Source of the DNA: Pseudomonas brassicacearum
GTDB lineage: Bacteria; Pseudomonadota; Gammaproteobacteria; Pseudomonadales; Pseudomonadaceae
Reading direction: 5' to 3'
Assembly: GCF_009601685.2 (NCBI RefSeq)
Contig: NZ_CP045701.2
Location: 3,906,001-3,970,000, forward strand
Length of the DNA stretch: 64,000 nucleotides
A program made the translations under genes and the position numbers. Numbering within the stretch: the stretch's first letter is position 1; each line of letters opens with the position of its first letter. This document shows, piece by piece, positions 41,276 through 50,449 of the stretch. Below the pieces are notes generated by a model, which worked only from the letters and a program-made list of their open reading frames with translations, had not been told where the DNA came from and did no database searches.

Positions 41276-42334
41276 ATGAACGATCACAACAACAATATCC
41301 AGCTGGACACCGCCATGACCACTACCACCATGACCATGATCCAGGCCCTGCGCTCGGCCATGGACGTGATGCTCGAACGCGACGACAACGTCGTGGTGTT
41401 CGGCCAGGACGTGGGTTACTTCGGCGGCGTGTTCCGCTGCACCGAAGGCCTGCAGAACAAGTACGGCACCTCGCGGGTGTTCGACGCACCGATTTCCGAG
41501 AGCGGCATCGTCGGCGTGGCGGTGGGCATGGGCGCCTACGGGTTGCGGCCGGTGGCCGAGATCCAGTTCGCCGACTACGTCTACCCGGCGTCGGACCAGA
41601 TCATTTCCGAAGCCGCGCGCCTGCGCTATCGCTCGGCCGGCGAGTTCACCGCGCCGATGACCCTGCGCATGCCCTGCGGCGGCGGTATCTATGGCGGCCA
41701 GACCCACAGCCAGAGCATCGAAGCGATGTTCACCCAGGTCTGCGGCCTGCGCACCGTCATGCCGTCCAACCCGTACGACGCCAAGGGCCTGCTGATCGCC
41801 TCCATCGAAAACGATGACCCGGTGATCTTCCTCGAACCCAAGCGTCTGTATAACGGCCCGTTCGACGGCCACCACGACCGCCCGGTAACGCCGTGGTCGA
41901 AACACCCCTCGGCGCAAGTGCCGGACGGTTACTACACCGTACCGCTGGACGTCGCCGCCATTACCCGTCCGGGCAAGGACGTGACCATCCTCACCTACGG
42001 CACCACGGTCTATGTGTCCCAGGTCGCCGCCGAGGAAACCGGCATCGACGCCGAAGTCATCGACCTGCGCAGCCTGTGGCCGCTGGACCTGGAGACCATT
42101 GTCAAGTCGGTGAAGAAAACCGGCCGCTGTGTGGTGGTCCACGAAGCCACCCGCACCTGCGGTTTCGGTGCCGAACTGGTGGCGTTGGTGCAAGAACACT
42201 GCTTCCACCACCTGGAAGCGCCTATCGAGCGTGTCACCGGTTGGGACACCCCCTACCCGCACGCGCAGGAGTGGGCGTATTTCCCAGGGCCGTCCCGTGT
42301 GGGCGCGGCGTTGAAACGGGTCATGGAGGTCTGA
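41276..42334 (+). CDS. bkdA2: Branched-chain 2-oxoacid dehydrogenase E1 beta
   Basis: 352-aa E1 beta subunit. MTMIQALRSAMDVMLERDDN then VVVFGQDVGYFGGVFRCTEG is the family start. The central GGGIYGGQTHSQSIEAMF and C-terminal VHEATRTCGFGAELVALV are conserved. The start at 41276 matches the known Pseudomonas N-terminus MNDHNN. It abuts bkdB with no gap. Confidence 0.97.
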   Translation: MNDHNNNIQLDTAMTTTTMTMIQALRSAMDVMLERDDNVVVFGQDVGYFGGVFRCTEGLQNKYGTSRVFDAPISESGIVGVAVGMGAYGLRPVAEIQFADYVYPASDQIISEAARLRYRSAGEFTAPMTLRMPCGGGIYGGQTHSQSIEAMFTQVCGLRTVMPSNPYDAKGLLIASIENDDPVIFLEPKRLYNGPFDGHHDRPVTPWSKHPSAQVPDGYYTVPLDVAAITRPGKDVTILTYGTTVYVSQVAAEETGIDAEVIDLRSLWPLDLETIVKSVKKTGRCVVVHEATRTCGFGAELVALVQEHCFHHLEAPIERVTGWDTPYPHAQEWAYFPGPSRVGAALKRVMEV

Positions 42335-43603
42335 ATGGGCACGCACGTTATCAAGATGCCGGACATCGGCGAAGGCATCGCCGAAGTTGAACTGTCGGTG
42401 TGGCACGTCAAGGTCGGCGACATGGTGGTCGAAGACCAGGTACTGGCCGATGTCATGACCGACAAGGCCATGGTCGACATCCCCTCGCCAGTGCATGGCC
42501 GGGTCATCGCCCTGGGTGGCGAGCCCGGCGAAGTGATGGCGGTGGGCAGCGAACTGATCCGCATTGAAGTCGAAGGTGCGGGTAACCTGAAAGAATCGGC
42601 CCAACAGGCTCCCGTTGCGGCGGTTGCCCAGGCGCCCAAGCCTACGCCAGCGGCCACACCGGAACCGGTGCTGGAAAAAACCGCCGCGCCACGCTGCGCC
42701 CCGCAAGCGCCTGTGGCCCGCGACCCCGACGAGCGTCCACTGGCCTCGCCGGCCGTGCGCAAACACGCGCTGGACCTGGGCATTCAATTGCGCCTGGTCC
42801 AGGGCAGCGGCCCCGCCGGGCGTATCCTGCACGAAGACCTCGAGGCGTATCTGGCCCAGGGTTCGTCGACCCAGGCCAAGGGCGGCTCCGGTTATGCCGA
42901 ACGCCACGACGAGCAACAGATCCCGGTGATCGGCATGCGCCGCAAGATCGCCCAACGCATGCAGGAAGCGACCCAGCGCGCCGCCCACTTCAGCTACGTC
43001 GAGGAAATCGACGTCACCGCCCTGGAAGAGCTGCGGGTTCACCTGAATGAAAAACACGGCGCCAGTCGCGGCAAGCTGACCTTGCTGCCGTTCCTGGTCC
43101 GCGCGTTGGTCGTGGCCCTGCGCGATTTTCCGCAGATGAACGCGCGCTACGACGACGAAGCCCAGGTCATCCACCGCTCAGGCGCCGTGCATGTCGGCGT
43201 CGCCACCCAGAGCGACATTGGCCTGATGGTACCGGTGGTGCGTCACGCCGAGGCCCGTAGCTTGTGGGACAGCGCGACGGAAATCGCCCGCCTGGCCACG
43301 GCAGCCCGCACGGGCAAGGCCAGTCGCGATGAGCTGTCCGGTTCGACCATCACCCTGACCAGCCTCGGCGCGCTCGGCGGCATCGTCAGCACACCGGTGC
43401 TGAACCTGCCGGAAGTGGCGATTGTCGGCGTGAACAAAATCGTCGAGCGGCCGGTGGTGATCAAGGGCCAGATCGTGATCCGCAAGATGATGAACCTCTC
43501 CAGCTCTTTCGATCACCGGGTGGTCGACGGCATGGACGCGGCGCAATTCATCCAGGCCCTGCGCGGCTTGCTCGAACAACCTGCCACTTTGTTTGTGGAG
43601 TAA
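42335..43603 (+). CDS. bkdB: Branched-chain 2-oxoacid dehydrogenase E2 (lipoamide acyltransferase)
   Basis: 422-aa E2 core. The lipoyl domain (1 to about 80) carries K44 in DVMTDKAMVDIPSP. An Ala/Pro-rich linker (about 85-130) leads to the E1/E3-binding domain (SPAVRKHALDLGIQLRLVQG). The catalytic acyltransferase domain ends with FDHRVVDGMDAAQFIQALRG, the HxxxD active site. It starts immediately after the bkdA2 stop. It forms the scaffold of the complex. Confidence 0.97.
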   Translation: MGTHVIKMPDIGEGIAEVELSVWHVKVGDMVVEDQVLADVMTDKAMVDIPSPVHGRVIALGGEPGEVMAVGSELIRIEVEGAGNLKESAQQAPVAAVAQAPKPTPAATPEPVLEKTAAPRCAPQAPVARDPDERPLASPAVRKHALDLGIQLRLVQGSGPAGRILHEDLEAYLAQGSSTQAKGGSGYAERHDEQQIPVIGMRRKIAQRMQEATQRAAHFSYVEEIDVTALEELRVHLNEKHGASRGKLTLLPFLVRALVVALRDFPQMNARYDDEAQVIHRSGAVHVGVATQSDIGLMVPVVRHAEARSLWDSATEIARLATAARTGKASRDELSGSTITLTSLGALGGIVSTPVLNLPEVAIVGVNKIVERPVVIKGQIVIRKMMNLSSSFDHRVVDGMDAAQFIQALRGLLEQPATLFVE

Positions 43604-43606
43604 GAG

Positions 43607-44989
43607 ATGCAAACTTTGAACACCACGCTGCTGATCATCGGCGGCGGTCCTGGCGGTTATGTGGCGGCGATCCGCGCCGGGCAACTGGGCATCTCGACCA
43701 TCCTGGTGGAAGGCCAGGCGCTGGGCGGGACCTGCCTGAACATTGGCTGCATTCCGTCCAAGGCATTGATTCACGTGGCCGAGCAGTTCCACCAGACCCG
43801 GCACCACAGCCAGGGCTCGGCCTTGGGCATCACGGTGGCGGCACCGACGCTGGACATCGGCAAGAGCGTGGAATGGAAGGATGGCATCGTCGATCGCCTC
43901 ACCACCGGCGTCGCGGCGTTGTTGAAAAAGCACAAGGTCCAGGTCATTCACGGCTGGGCCAAGGTGATCGATGGCAAGACGGTCGAGGTTGGCGACACCC
44001 GCATCCAGTGTGAACACCTGCTGCTGGCTACCGGCTCGAAAAGCGTCGACCTGCCCATGCTACCGATTGGCGGACCGATCATTTCCTCCACCGAAGCCCT
44101 CGCCCCCACCTCGGTGCCCAAGCACCTGGTGGTGGTCGGCGGTGGCTACATCGGCCTGGAGCTGGGCATCGCCTATCGCAAGCTCGGCGCCGAGGTCAGT
44201 GTGGTCGAGGCCCAGGAGCGGATCCTGCCAGCCTATGACGGCGAGCTGACCCAACCGGTGCACGAGGCGCTCAAGCAGTTGGGCGTGAAGCTGTACCTCA
44301 AGCACAGCGTCGAAGGTTTCGATGCCCAGGCCAGCACCTTGCAAGTGCGTGACCCCGATGGCGAGACGCTGAACCTGGGCACCGACCGGGTGCTGGTGGC
44401 CGTTGGTCGCAAACCCAACACCCAGGGCTGGAACCTCGAAGCGCTGGATTTGGCGATGAACGGTTCGGCGCTGAAAATCGACAGCCGTTGCCAGACCAGC
44501 ATGCGCAACGTCTGGGCCATCGGCGACCTGAGCGGTGAACCGATGCTCGCCCACCGGGCCATGGCCCAGGGTGAAATGGTCGCCGAGCTGATCGCCGGCC
44601 AGCACCGGGAATTCAACCCGACGGCCATCGCCGCGGTGTGCTTCACCGACCCGGAACTGGTGGTGGTCGGCAAGACGCCGGACGAGGCCAAGGCAGCCGG
44701 TCTGGATTGCATCGTGTCGAGCTTCCCGTTCGCCGCCAACGGTCGGGCCATGACCCTGGAATCGAAAAGCGGTTTCGTGCGGGTCGTGGCGCGCCGGGAC
44801 AATCACCTGATCGTTGGCTGGCAGGCGGTTGGCGTCGGCGTGTCGGAGCTGTCCACCGCGTTCGGCCAATCCCTGGAGATGGGCGCGCGCCTGGAGGACA
44901 TCGCCGGCACCATCCACGCCCACCCGACGCTGGGCGAGGCCGTGCAGGAAGCGGCGTTACGGGCGCTGGGGCATGCTTTGCATCTGTAA
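43607..44989 (+). CDS. lpdV: Dihydrolipoamide dehydrogenase of the branched-chain complex (LPD-Val)
   Basis: 460-aa flavoprotein E3. FAD motif [17 protein letters not shown]; redox disulfide C43/C48 in [16 protein letters not shown] motif [19 protein letters not shown]; dimer-interface histidine/glutamate region [18 protein letters not shown]. Three nt after bkdB. It is the dedicated E3 of the bkd operon, distinct from the general lpd gene elsewhere in such genomes. Confidence 0.96.
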   Translation: MQTLNTTLLIIGGGPGGYVAAIRAGQLGISTILVEGQALGGTCLNIGCIPSKALIHVAEQFHQTRHHSQGSALGITVAAPTLDIGKSVEWKDGIVDRLTTGVAALLKKHKVQVIHGWAKVIDGKTVEVGDTRIQCEHLLLATGSKSVDLPMLPIGGPIISSTEALAPTSVPKHLVVVGGGYIGLELGIAYRKLGAEVSVVEAQERILPAYDGELTQPVHEALKQLGVKLYLKHSVEGFDAQASTLQVRDPDGETLNLGTDRVLVAVGRKPNTQGWNLEALDLAMNGSALKIDSRCQTSMRNVWAIGDLSGEPMLAHRAMAQGEMVAELIAGQHREFNPTAIAAVCFTDPELVVVGKTPDEAKAAGLDCIVSSFPFAANGRAMTLESKSGFVRVVARRDNHLIVGWQAVGVGVSELSTAFGQSLEMGARLEDIAGTIHAHPTLGEAVQEAALRALGHALHL

Positions 44990-45017
44990 TACATAAGTTA
45001 TGGACCAGCAATGTCTG

Positions 45018-45167
45018 GGGATTTATCCCCGCTGGGATATTGTAGGAGCTGGCGAAGCCTGCGATCTTTTGACCTTGATCTTTCGCTTAGGACTCAATGG
45101 GTAGTGGAAAGATCGCAGCCTCGTTGCACTCGACAGCTCCTACGGCAGCCCAGTGGGGATAAATCCC
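45018..45167. repeat. Composite repeat: REPIN nested inside another inverted repeat
   Basis: A GTAGGAGC-type REPIN (45041-45143) sits between two 19-bp arms of a different repeat: GGGATTTATCCCCGCTGGG at 45018-45036 and its complement with one mismatch at 45149-45167. The GATCTT loop count is about two, one copy mutated. The interval 44990-45274 also holds the ilvE promoter, which I cannot place exactly. Confidence 0.75.
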
Positions 45168-45274
45168 TTGCCACAGGCTGCGAAATAACCCCGGAATGAA
45201 GTATTGTTGTCCCCATCCAAAAAACGTCAGAAGCCTTGAACCGTTTCGACGGTTGTTAAGAAATAGAGGGTGTC

Positions 45275-46294
45275 ATGGGTAACGAGAGCATCAATTGGGA
45301 CAAACTGGGCTTTGACTACATCAAGACCGACAAGCGCTACCTGTCGCACTGGCGCGATGGCGCCTGGGACGCGGGCACCCTGACCGACGACAACGTGCTG
45401 CACATCAGCGAGGGCTCCACCGCCCTGCACTACGGTCAGCAGTGCTTCGAAGGCCTGAAGGCCTATCGCTGCAAGGACGGCTCCATCAACCTGTTCCGCC
45501 CGGACCAGAACGCCGCCCGCATGCAGCGCAGCTGCGCCCGCCTGCTGATGCCGCAAGTCGAGACCGAGCAGTTCGTCGAAGCCTGCAAGCAAGTGGTCCG
45601 CGCCAACGAGCGCTTCATCCCGCCTTACGGCACCGGCGGCGCGCTGTACCTGCGCCCGTTCGTGATCGGCGTGGGTGACAACATCGGCGTGCGCACCGCA
45701 CCCGAGTTCATCTTCTCGATTTTCTGCATCCCGGTCGGCGCCTACTTCAAGGGCGGCCTGACCCCGCACAACTTCCTGATCTCCAGCTTCGACCGCGCCG
45801 CCCCACAAGGCACCGGCGCGGCCAAGGTCGGTGGCAACTACGCCGCCAGCCTGATGCCCGGTTCCCAGGCCAAGAAGGCGAATTTCGCCGACTGCATCTA
45901 CCTGGATCCGCTGACCCATTCGAAAATCGAAGAAGTCGGCTCGGCCAACTTCTTCGGCATCACCCACGACAACAAATTCATCACCCCCAACTCCCCTTCG
46001 GTCCTGCCGGGCATCACCCGCCTGTCGCTGATCGAACTGGCCAAATCGCGCCTGGGCCTGGAAGTGATCGAAGGTGACGTGTTCATCGACAAGCTGTCGG
46101 ACTTCAAGGAGGCCGGTGCCTGCGGTACCGCTGCGGTGATCACCCCGATTGGCGGCATCAGCTACAAGGACAAGCTGCACGTGTTCCACAGCGAAACCGA
46201 AGTCGGCCCGATCACCCAGAAGCTCTACAAAGAGCTGACCGGCGTGCAGACCGGCGACGTGGAAGCGCCAGCGGGTTGGATCGTCAAGGTTTGA
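45275..46294 (+). CDS. ilvE: Branched-chain amino acid aminotransferase
   Basis: 339-aa class IV aminotransferase of the BCAT type. It interconverts valine, leucine and isoleucine with their 2-oxo acids and so supplies the substrates of the bkd complex upstream. The PLP lysine is K184 in GAAKVGGNYAASLMPG, as in mitochondrial-type BCATs. YGTGGALYLRPFVIGVG, SGSAN-like EEVGSANFFGITHDN and GAGACGTA-like KEAGACGTAAVITPIGGI are the other family motifs. Separate promoter after the composite REP region. Strong assignment. Confidence 0.95.
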   Translation: MGNESINWDKLGFDYIKTDKRYLSHWRDGAWDAGTLTDDNVLHISEGSTALHYGQQCFEGLKAYRCKDGSINLFRPDQNAARMQRSCARLLMPQVETEQFVEACKQVVRANERFIPPYGTGGALYLRPFVIGVGDNIGVRTAPEFIFSIFCIPVGAYFKGGLTPHNFLISSFDRAAPQGTGAAKVGGNYAASLMPGSQAKKANFADCIYLDPLTHSKIEEVGSANFFGITHDNKFITPNSPSVLPGITRLSLIELAKSRLGLEVIEGDVFIDKLSDFKEAGACGTAAVITPIGGISYKDKLHVFHSETEVGPITQKLYKELTGVQTGDVEAPAGWIVKV

Positions 46295-46315
46295 TCCAAG
46301 CCCTCGCCGGGCTCT

Positions 46316-46528
46316 GTAGGAACGGTGTAGGAGCTCTGTAGGAGCTCTGTAGGAGCTGTCGAGTGCAACGAGGCTGCGATCTTTCCCCAGACACTTGAGT
46401 CTCAAGCGAAAGATCAAGATCAAGATCAAGATCAAGATCAAGATCAAGATCAAGATCAAGATCAAGATCAAGATCAAGATCAAGATCAAGATCAAGATCA
46501 AAAGATCGCAGCCTTCGGCAGCTCCTAC
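46316..46528. repeat. REPIN with fifteen GATCAA hexamers
   Basis: Three 11-bp units (GTAGGAGCTCT variants) lead into a REPIN at 46348-46528. Its loop contains 15 uninterrupted AGATCA copies (46411-46500, 90 bp), the longest in the window. Both strands are open in several frames through the repeat, giving artefactual DL or IK dipeptide runs. Confidence 0.95.
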
Positions 46529-46553
46529 CCTCCCTCACCCTATGGCCCCCCCA

Positions 46554-47483
46554 TTACCCCCGACGCAAAACCGGCCACCGCCCCCAACGCTGGCGGAACC
46601 ATCCGTAACCGCTGACCAGCAAGATCCCGCCCAACACCAGAACCGCGCCCACGATAAAGTTCGGCTCCAGCGGCTCATCCAGCAACCAGACGCCAAAACC
46701 GATGCCAAACAGCGGCGTCATGAACGACAGCACCCCCAGTTGCGAAGCCAGGTAGTGACGCAGCAGGGAAAACCAGATCAGGAAGCTGGCAAAGGACACC
46801 AGCAACACCTGGAACGCCATGCTGGCAATGAGTTGTGGCGTGGGGTTGATCGTCGTTTGCCCCAACGCTATCGACATGCCGATCAGCAGCACCCCGGCGC
46901 CTACCAATTGGTACAGCAGCGTCTGGCTGGCCGGCAGATTCGTCAACCGCGAACAGCGTACCGTCACCGTGGTTGCGCCCCACAATGCGCCGGCCAGCAA
47001 GCCCATGCCGTCACCGAGCAATGAACTGCCGTTCGCCGCGCCCGAGCCCCCACTGAAGGCCACCACGATCCCGCCGAATGCAACGGCGATGCCCAGCCAT
47101 TGCGCCGGCTTGAGGCGTTCGCTCGGCAGTTTCCAGTGCAAGCCCAGGGCGGCGAACATCGGTGCGGTGTAGAGGAAAATCACCATGTGCGAAGCCGTCG
47201 TATGCCGCAGGCCTTCGCCGACCATCACGAACTCCAAGGCAAACAACAGCCCCACCAGCAAGCCCGGACGCCAACTGCCATCGGCCAGGGACAGGCGCTC
47301 ACCGCGCGCCAGCACCAACAGCCAGACCAGTACCGCAGCGATGGCCGAGCGCACGCCCAGTTGCAGCATCGGCGCCATGTCGGCAGCGCCGGCCTTGATC
47401 GCGACTTGCTGGAAACCCCAAATGGCACAGAGGCCGGTCATCAGGGCGCAGACCTGGCCATCCAGGGCGCGGCGGGTGGTCAT
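46554..47483 (-). CDS. EamA/DMT-family transporter
   Basis: 309-aa inner-membrane protein with ten predicted helices and two EamA repeats, typical of metabolite exporters. The first repeat begins LMTGLCAIWGFQQVAIKAGA; the second begins LAGALWGATTVTVRCSRL and ends PLFGIGFGVWLLDEPLEPNF, the usual second-repeat signature. Start at 47483; the reading frame extends further upstream without support. It is divergent from an AraC-type gene 109 nt away that may control it. Substrate unknown. Confidence 0.9.
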   Translation of the reverse strand: MTTRRALDGQVCALMTGLCAIWGFQQVAIKAGAADMAPMLQLGVRSAIAAVLVWLLVLARGERLSLADGSWRPGLLVGLLFALEFVMVGEGLRHTTASHMVIFLYTAPMFAALGLHWKLPSERLKPAQWLGIAVAFGGIVVAFSGGSGAANGSSLLGDGMGLLAGALWGATTVTVRCSRLTNLPASQTLLYQLVGAGVLLIGMSIALGQTTINPTPQLIASMAFQVLLVSFASFLIWFSLLRHYLASQLGVLSFMTPLFGIGFGVWLLDEPLEPNFIVGAVLVLGGILLVSGYGWFRQRWGRWPVLRRG

Positions 47484-47592
47484 GGGAACGGTCCTTGGGC
47501 AGAAAGAGATGAAAGGATTGTCTGCCTGACACCTTTGCTGGATATAGTGATTACCCGACAAGCCATCCCGGTAATCCGCCATTGCGGTCGAT

Positions 47593-48387
47593 ATGCAGCC
47601 TCCAGCCCAACATCTGAAGACTCCTCCGTTCGAAGCGGCCCTGCCCTCGCCGATTTTCTTTCGCAGCGCCTGCATGCCGGCCCATGCCACTTACCCCCGG
47701 CATCGGCATGCCTGGGGTGAGTTCGTCTACTCCTACAGTGGTGTGATGGAAATCGAGATCGCCCAGCACCATTACCTGGCGCCACCGCAGTACGGCATCT
47801 GGTTGCCGCCGGACATGGAACACGTCGGCTTCAATCGCCATGAGGCCTGCCATTGTTCCTTGTACCTGGTCGCCGAACTGTGCGATGCGCTGCCAGCCGT
47901 ACCCTGTGCGCTGACCTTGAGCCCGCTGATTCGAGCCCTGCTGGAAGAATTGCGCAGCGACCCACCGAGCCAGCCACAGACGCCCGAGCAGCAGCGTTTG
48001 CTGCAGGTGTTGGTGGACAAGCTGGCGCAGGCACCTCATGTCGGCAGCTACCTGCCTTCCTCGGATGATCCCCTGCTCGGCCCCGTGCTGCGGGCCTTGG
48101 AGGCGAACCCCAGCGACCCGCGCTCCTTGCCGCAACTGGCCCGCGCCGCCAACACCACCGAGCGCACACTGATGCGCCGGGCTCAACGGGACCTGGGCAT
48201 GTCATTGGTGGAATGGCGCCAGCGCCTGAAAGTCATCGAGGCCCTGGCCCTGCTCGAACGTGGCCAGAGCGTGGAAACCATTGGCCTGGACCTGGGCTAC
48301 AGCAGCGCCTCGGCGTTCATCAGCATGTTCCGCAAAATGATGGGCACCACGCCGGATGAGTATCGCCGCAGGCACATGGCTGGATGA
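47593..48387 (+). CDS. AraC-family transcriptional regulator
   Basis: 264-aa regulator. The N-terminal cupin (about 20-100) contains RHRHAWGEFVYSYSGVMEI and IWLPPDMEHVGFN. The C-terminal double helix-turn-helix (about 165-262) contains LARAANTTERTLMRRAQRDL and IGLDLGYSSASAFISMFRKM. Such proteins with AraC-type cupins often regulate the divergent exporter gene, here the DMT transporter. Effector unknown. Confidence 0.9.
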   Translation: MQPPAQHLKTPPFEAALPSPIFFRSACMPAHATYPRHRHAWGEFVYSYSGVMEIEIAQHHYLAPPQYGIWLPPDMEHVGFNRHEACHCSLYLVAELCDALPAVPCALTLSPLIRALLEELRSDPPSQPQTPEQQRLLQVLVDKLAQAPHVGSYLPSSDDPLLGPVLRALEANPSDPRSLPQLARAANTTERTLMRRAQRDLGMSLVEWRQRLKVIEALALLERGQSVETIGLDLGYSSASAFISMFRKMMGTTPDEYRRRHMAG

Positions 48388-48406
48388 TGTGGGTGGTGCT
48401 GAAATT

Positions 48407-48501
48407 GCTATCGCGAGCAAGCTCCCACAGGATATCTTGGGTGTTCATGAGCCTTGCGTTCACCGCAGGCCCATTGTGGGAGCGAGCTTGCTCGCGATAG
48501 C
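48407..48501. repeat. REP pair overlapping the ArsR-like gene end
   Basis: Inverted REPs: gctatcgcgagcaagctccc at 48407 and ttgtgggagcgagcttgctc to 48501. The right REP is translated as the C-terminus of the ArsR-like gene. Confidence 0.85.
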
Positions 48502-49215
48502 GCCAGTGGGTTTGACGTCGACTTCGGCACTCACGCCAAACCGCCCCGCCATCTCCCGGCGACCACTGGCCGTCACTCCCAGCGCCCGACTGTCCAGGTC
48601 CTGGATCACCCACTTGCGCTTGATCGCCACTTGCAGCAACGCCGCCCCCAAGGCACCGCCCAAGTGCGGACGGCGCATGCTCCAGTCCAGGCAGGGACAG
48701 GCGAATCGGCGGCGTTGCGTGGCAAGGTGCCGGACATCGACACCCAATCCCTCGAACACCGCCTCGCCGGATTCACTCAGCCGATAGCCGTCACCTTCCA
48801 CCTCTATCAGCCATCCGGCCTCGATCATCCGATCATGCAGGCGCACGGCCAAGGTGCCGGCCATGTGGTCGTAACAGGTGCGGGCAAATTGCAGACGGTC
48901 CGGTGTGCGCGGCGTGAAGGTCGGCACGGCGCTCTGACCGATCACCATCAGCGCCTCCAATGCCTGGGCGACGCGCGGGTCGGCCAGGCTGTAATACCGA
49001 TGACGGCCCTGGACATGCAGGCGCACCAAGGCCATTTGCTTGAGTTTCGCCAGATGGGCGCTGGCGGTCGAGGCACTGACCTGGGCGATGCTCGCCAATT
49101 CGGTGCTGGTGCGGGCATGGCCGTCCATCAGCGCGCACAGCATCCGGGTGCGGGCCGGTTCGGCAATGGCCGCGGCCACTTGGGACACGCCCAAGTCATG
49201 CTGCTCTGCGTTCAT
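48460..49215 (-). CDS. ArsR-type winged-helix regulator
   Basis: 251-aa regulator with an ArsR helix-turn-helix in the first 95 residues (IAEPARTRMLCALMDGHART, then VSASTASAHLAKLKQMALVR and GRHRYYSL). The long C-terminal part contains cysteines FACPCLDWSMRRPHLGGALG, as in a common Pseudomonas group of unknown effector. The last residues (TGAIASKLAPTMGLR) are encoded by a REP sequence, so the natural stop was probably lost and replaced. It is divergent from the P450 gene and may control it. Confidence 0.87.
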   Translation of the reverse strand: MNAEQHDLGVSQVAAAIAEPARTRMLCALMDGHARTSTELASIAQVSASTASAHLAKLKQMALVRLHVQGRHRYYSLADPRVAQALEALMVIGQSAVPTFTPRTPDRLQFARTCYDHMAGTLAVRLHDRMIEAGWLIEVEGDGYRLSESGEAVFEGLGVDVRHLATQRRRFACPCLDWSMRRPHLGGALGAALLQVAIKRKWVIQDLDSRALGVTASGRREMAGRFGVSAEVDVKPTGAIASKLAPTMGLR

Positions 49216-49297
49216 ATTTCGCTCCCCGACGAATCAAGCCCTGCATCGATTGGAGATAGTAGCAACACTTTCTTCATCATGAACAAGGCCGCGCTTC

Positions 49298-50434
49298 ATG
49301 GACCCGATCACCGCCGCGACGCATCCCGACCCTTACCCTTTTTACGCCACCTTGCGCGCTGCCGGCGGGCTGGCCTTCGATCCCGGGCTGAACCTGTGGA
49401 TCGCCAGCAGCGCCGAGGCCGTGTGTGCCGTGTTGCACCATCCCGATTGCCATGTACGCCCGGCCCACGAGCCGGTGCCAAAGGCCATCGCCGAGGGGCC
49501 GGCCGGACGGGTGTTCGGGCACCTGATGCGCATGAACGAAGGTGAACGACAGCGTTGCCCGAGGGCGGCGATTGCGCCGCGGTTGCAGGACATCGATCCC
49601 CGACAGGTCGAGGCACGGGTCAGGGCCCGCGTTCTGCAAGAGGGTGCCGAAGGCCTGCACCAGGCCCAATTCATCGGGCCGGCCAGCGTGGTTGCGGCGT
49701 TGCTGGGTTTCAGCCCGACGGACTGTCACCGGGTCAGCGAATTGACCGGGGATTTCGTCGCCGGCCTGTCGCCCCTGAGCCAAGCGCCGCAACTGGACGC
49801 GGCGCACCGGGCCAGCGAGCAACTGGCCAGGTTGTTCAAGGAGCGGATCGAGGCGCAGGACAGCCCTTTGTTGCAGAGCATTGGCCAAGGCTTCGAAGAC
49901 ACTGATCCGGACAGCAAAATCGCCAACCTGATCGGTTTGCTCTCGCAAACCTATGAAGCCACGGCTGGTCTGATTGGCAACGCGTTGCTGGCACTGATCG
50001 GCGACCCGGCGTTGCGCCAGGCGCTGCGGAACGATCCGGCACAGGTCGGCTTGCTACTGGCCGAAGTCCAGCGCTTCGATCCTCCCGTGCAGAACACCCG
50101 CCGTTTCGTCGCCGCCCCTTGCGAAATCCTTGGCGCCGCACTGAACCCTGGAGAGACGATCCTGGTGCTGCTGGCCTCAGCCAACCGCGACCCGCAACTC
50201 AACCCCCGACCAGACACCCTGCTGCTCGAGCGCCCGAACCGCCGCAGTTTCAGCTTCGGCAGCGGGCGCCATGAATGCCCGGGCCAAACCCTGGCCATGC
50301 ACATCGCCCGCGCCACGCTGGCGGCGATGCTTGAGCGTGAACCGCCACTGGACCCGTTGACCTGGTGCTACCGCCCCTCCGTCAACGGCCGCATTCCGCT
50401 GTTCAGCGAGCGGTCCCGCGCCGACACGCCATGA
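49298..50434 (+). CDS. Cytochrome P450
   Basis: 378-aa soluble bacterial P450. The heme ligand is C327 in FSFGSGRHECPGQTLA. The K-helix ExxR is LLAEVQR (near 251-254), followed by FDPPVQNTRRF. The I-helix reads LLSQTYEATAGLIGNAL, with the acid-threonine pair shifted from the classical AGxxT (a threonine replaces the glycine). No ferredoxin or reductase gene is adjacent. It lies 82 nt from the divergent ArsR-like regulator. The substrate cannot be predicted; it may be an orphan detoxification or secondary-metabolism enzyme. Confidence 0.92.
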   Translation: MDPITAATHPDPYPFYATLRAAGGLAFDPGLNLWIASSAEAVCAVLHHPDCHVRPAHEPVPKAIAEGPAGRVFGHLMRMNEGERQRCPRAAIAPRLQDIDPRQVEARVRARVLQEGAEGLHQAQFIGPASVVAALLGFSPTDCHRVSELTGDFVAGLSPLSQAPQLDAAHRASEQLARLFKERIEAQDSPLLQSIGQGFEDTDPDSKIANLIGLLSQTYEATAGLIGNALLALIGDPALRQALRNDPAQVGLLLAEVQRFDPPVQNTRRFVAAPCEILGAALNPGETILVLLASANRDPQLNPRPDTLLLERPNRRSFSFGSGRHECPGQTLAMHIARATLAAMLEREPPLDPLTWCYRPSVNGRIPLFSERSRADTP

Positions 50435-50449
50435 CCCGCCCTTGCATCA

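Noticed and set aside
46284..46538. Open frames with long Asp-Leu or Ile-Lys dipeptide runs (also at 18380-18743, 30085-30700, 59085-59200)
   Set aside because: They are translations of the GATCAA/GATCTT hexamer loops of REPINs. A hexamer keeps every frame open and the flanks are REP arms, so they are not genes.
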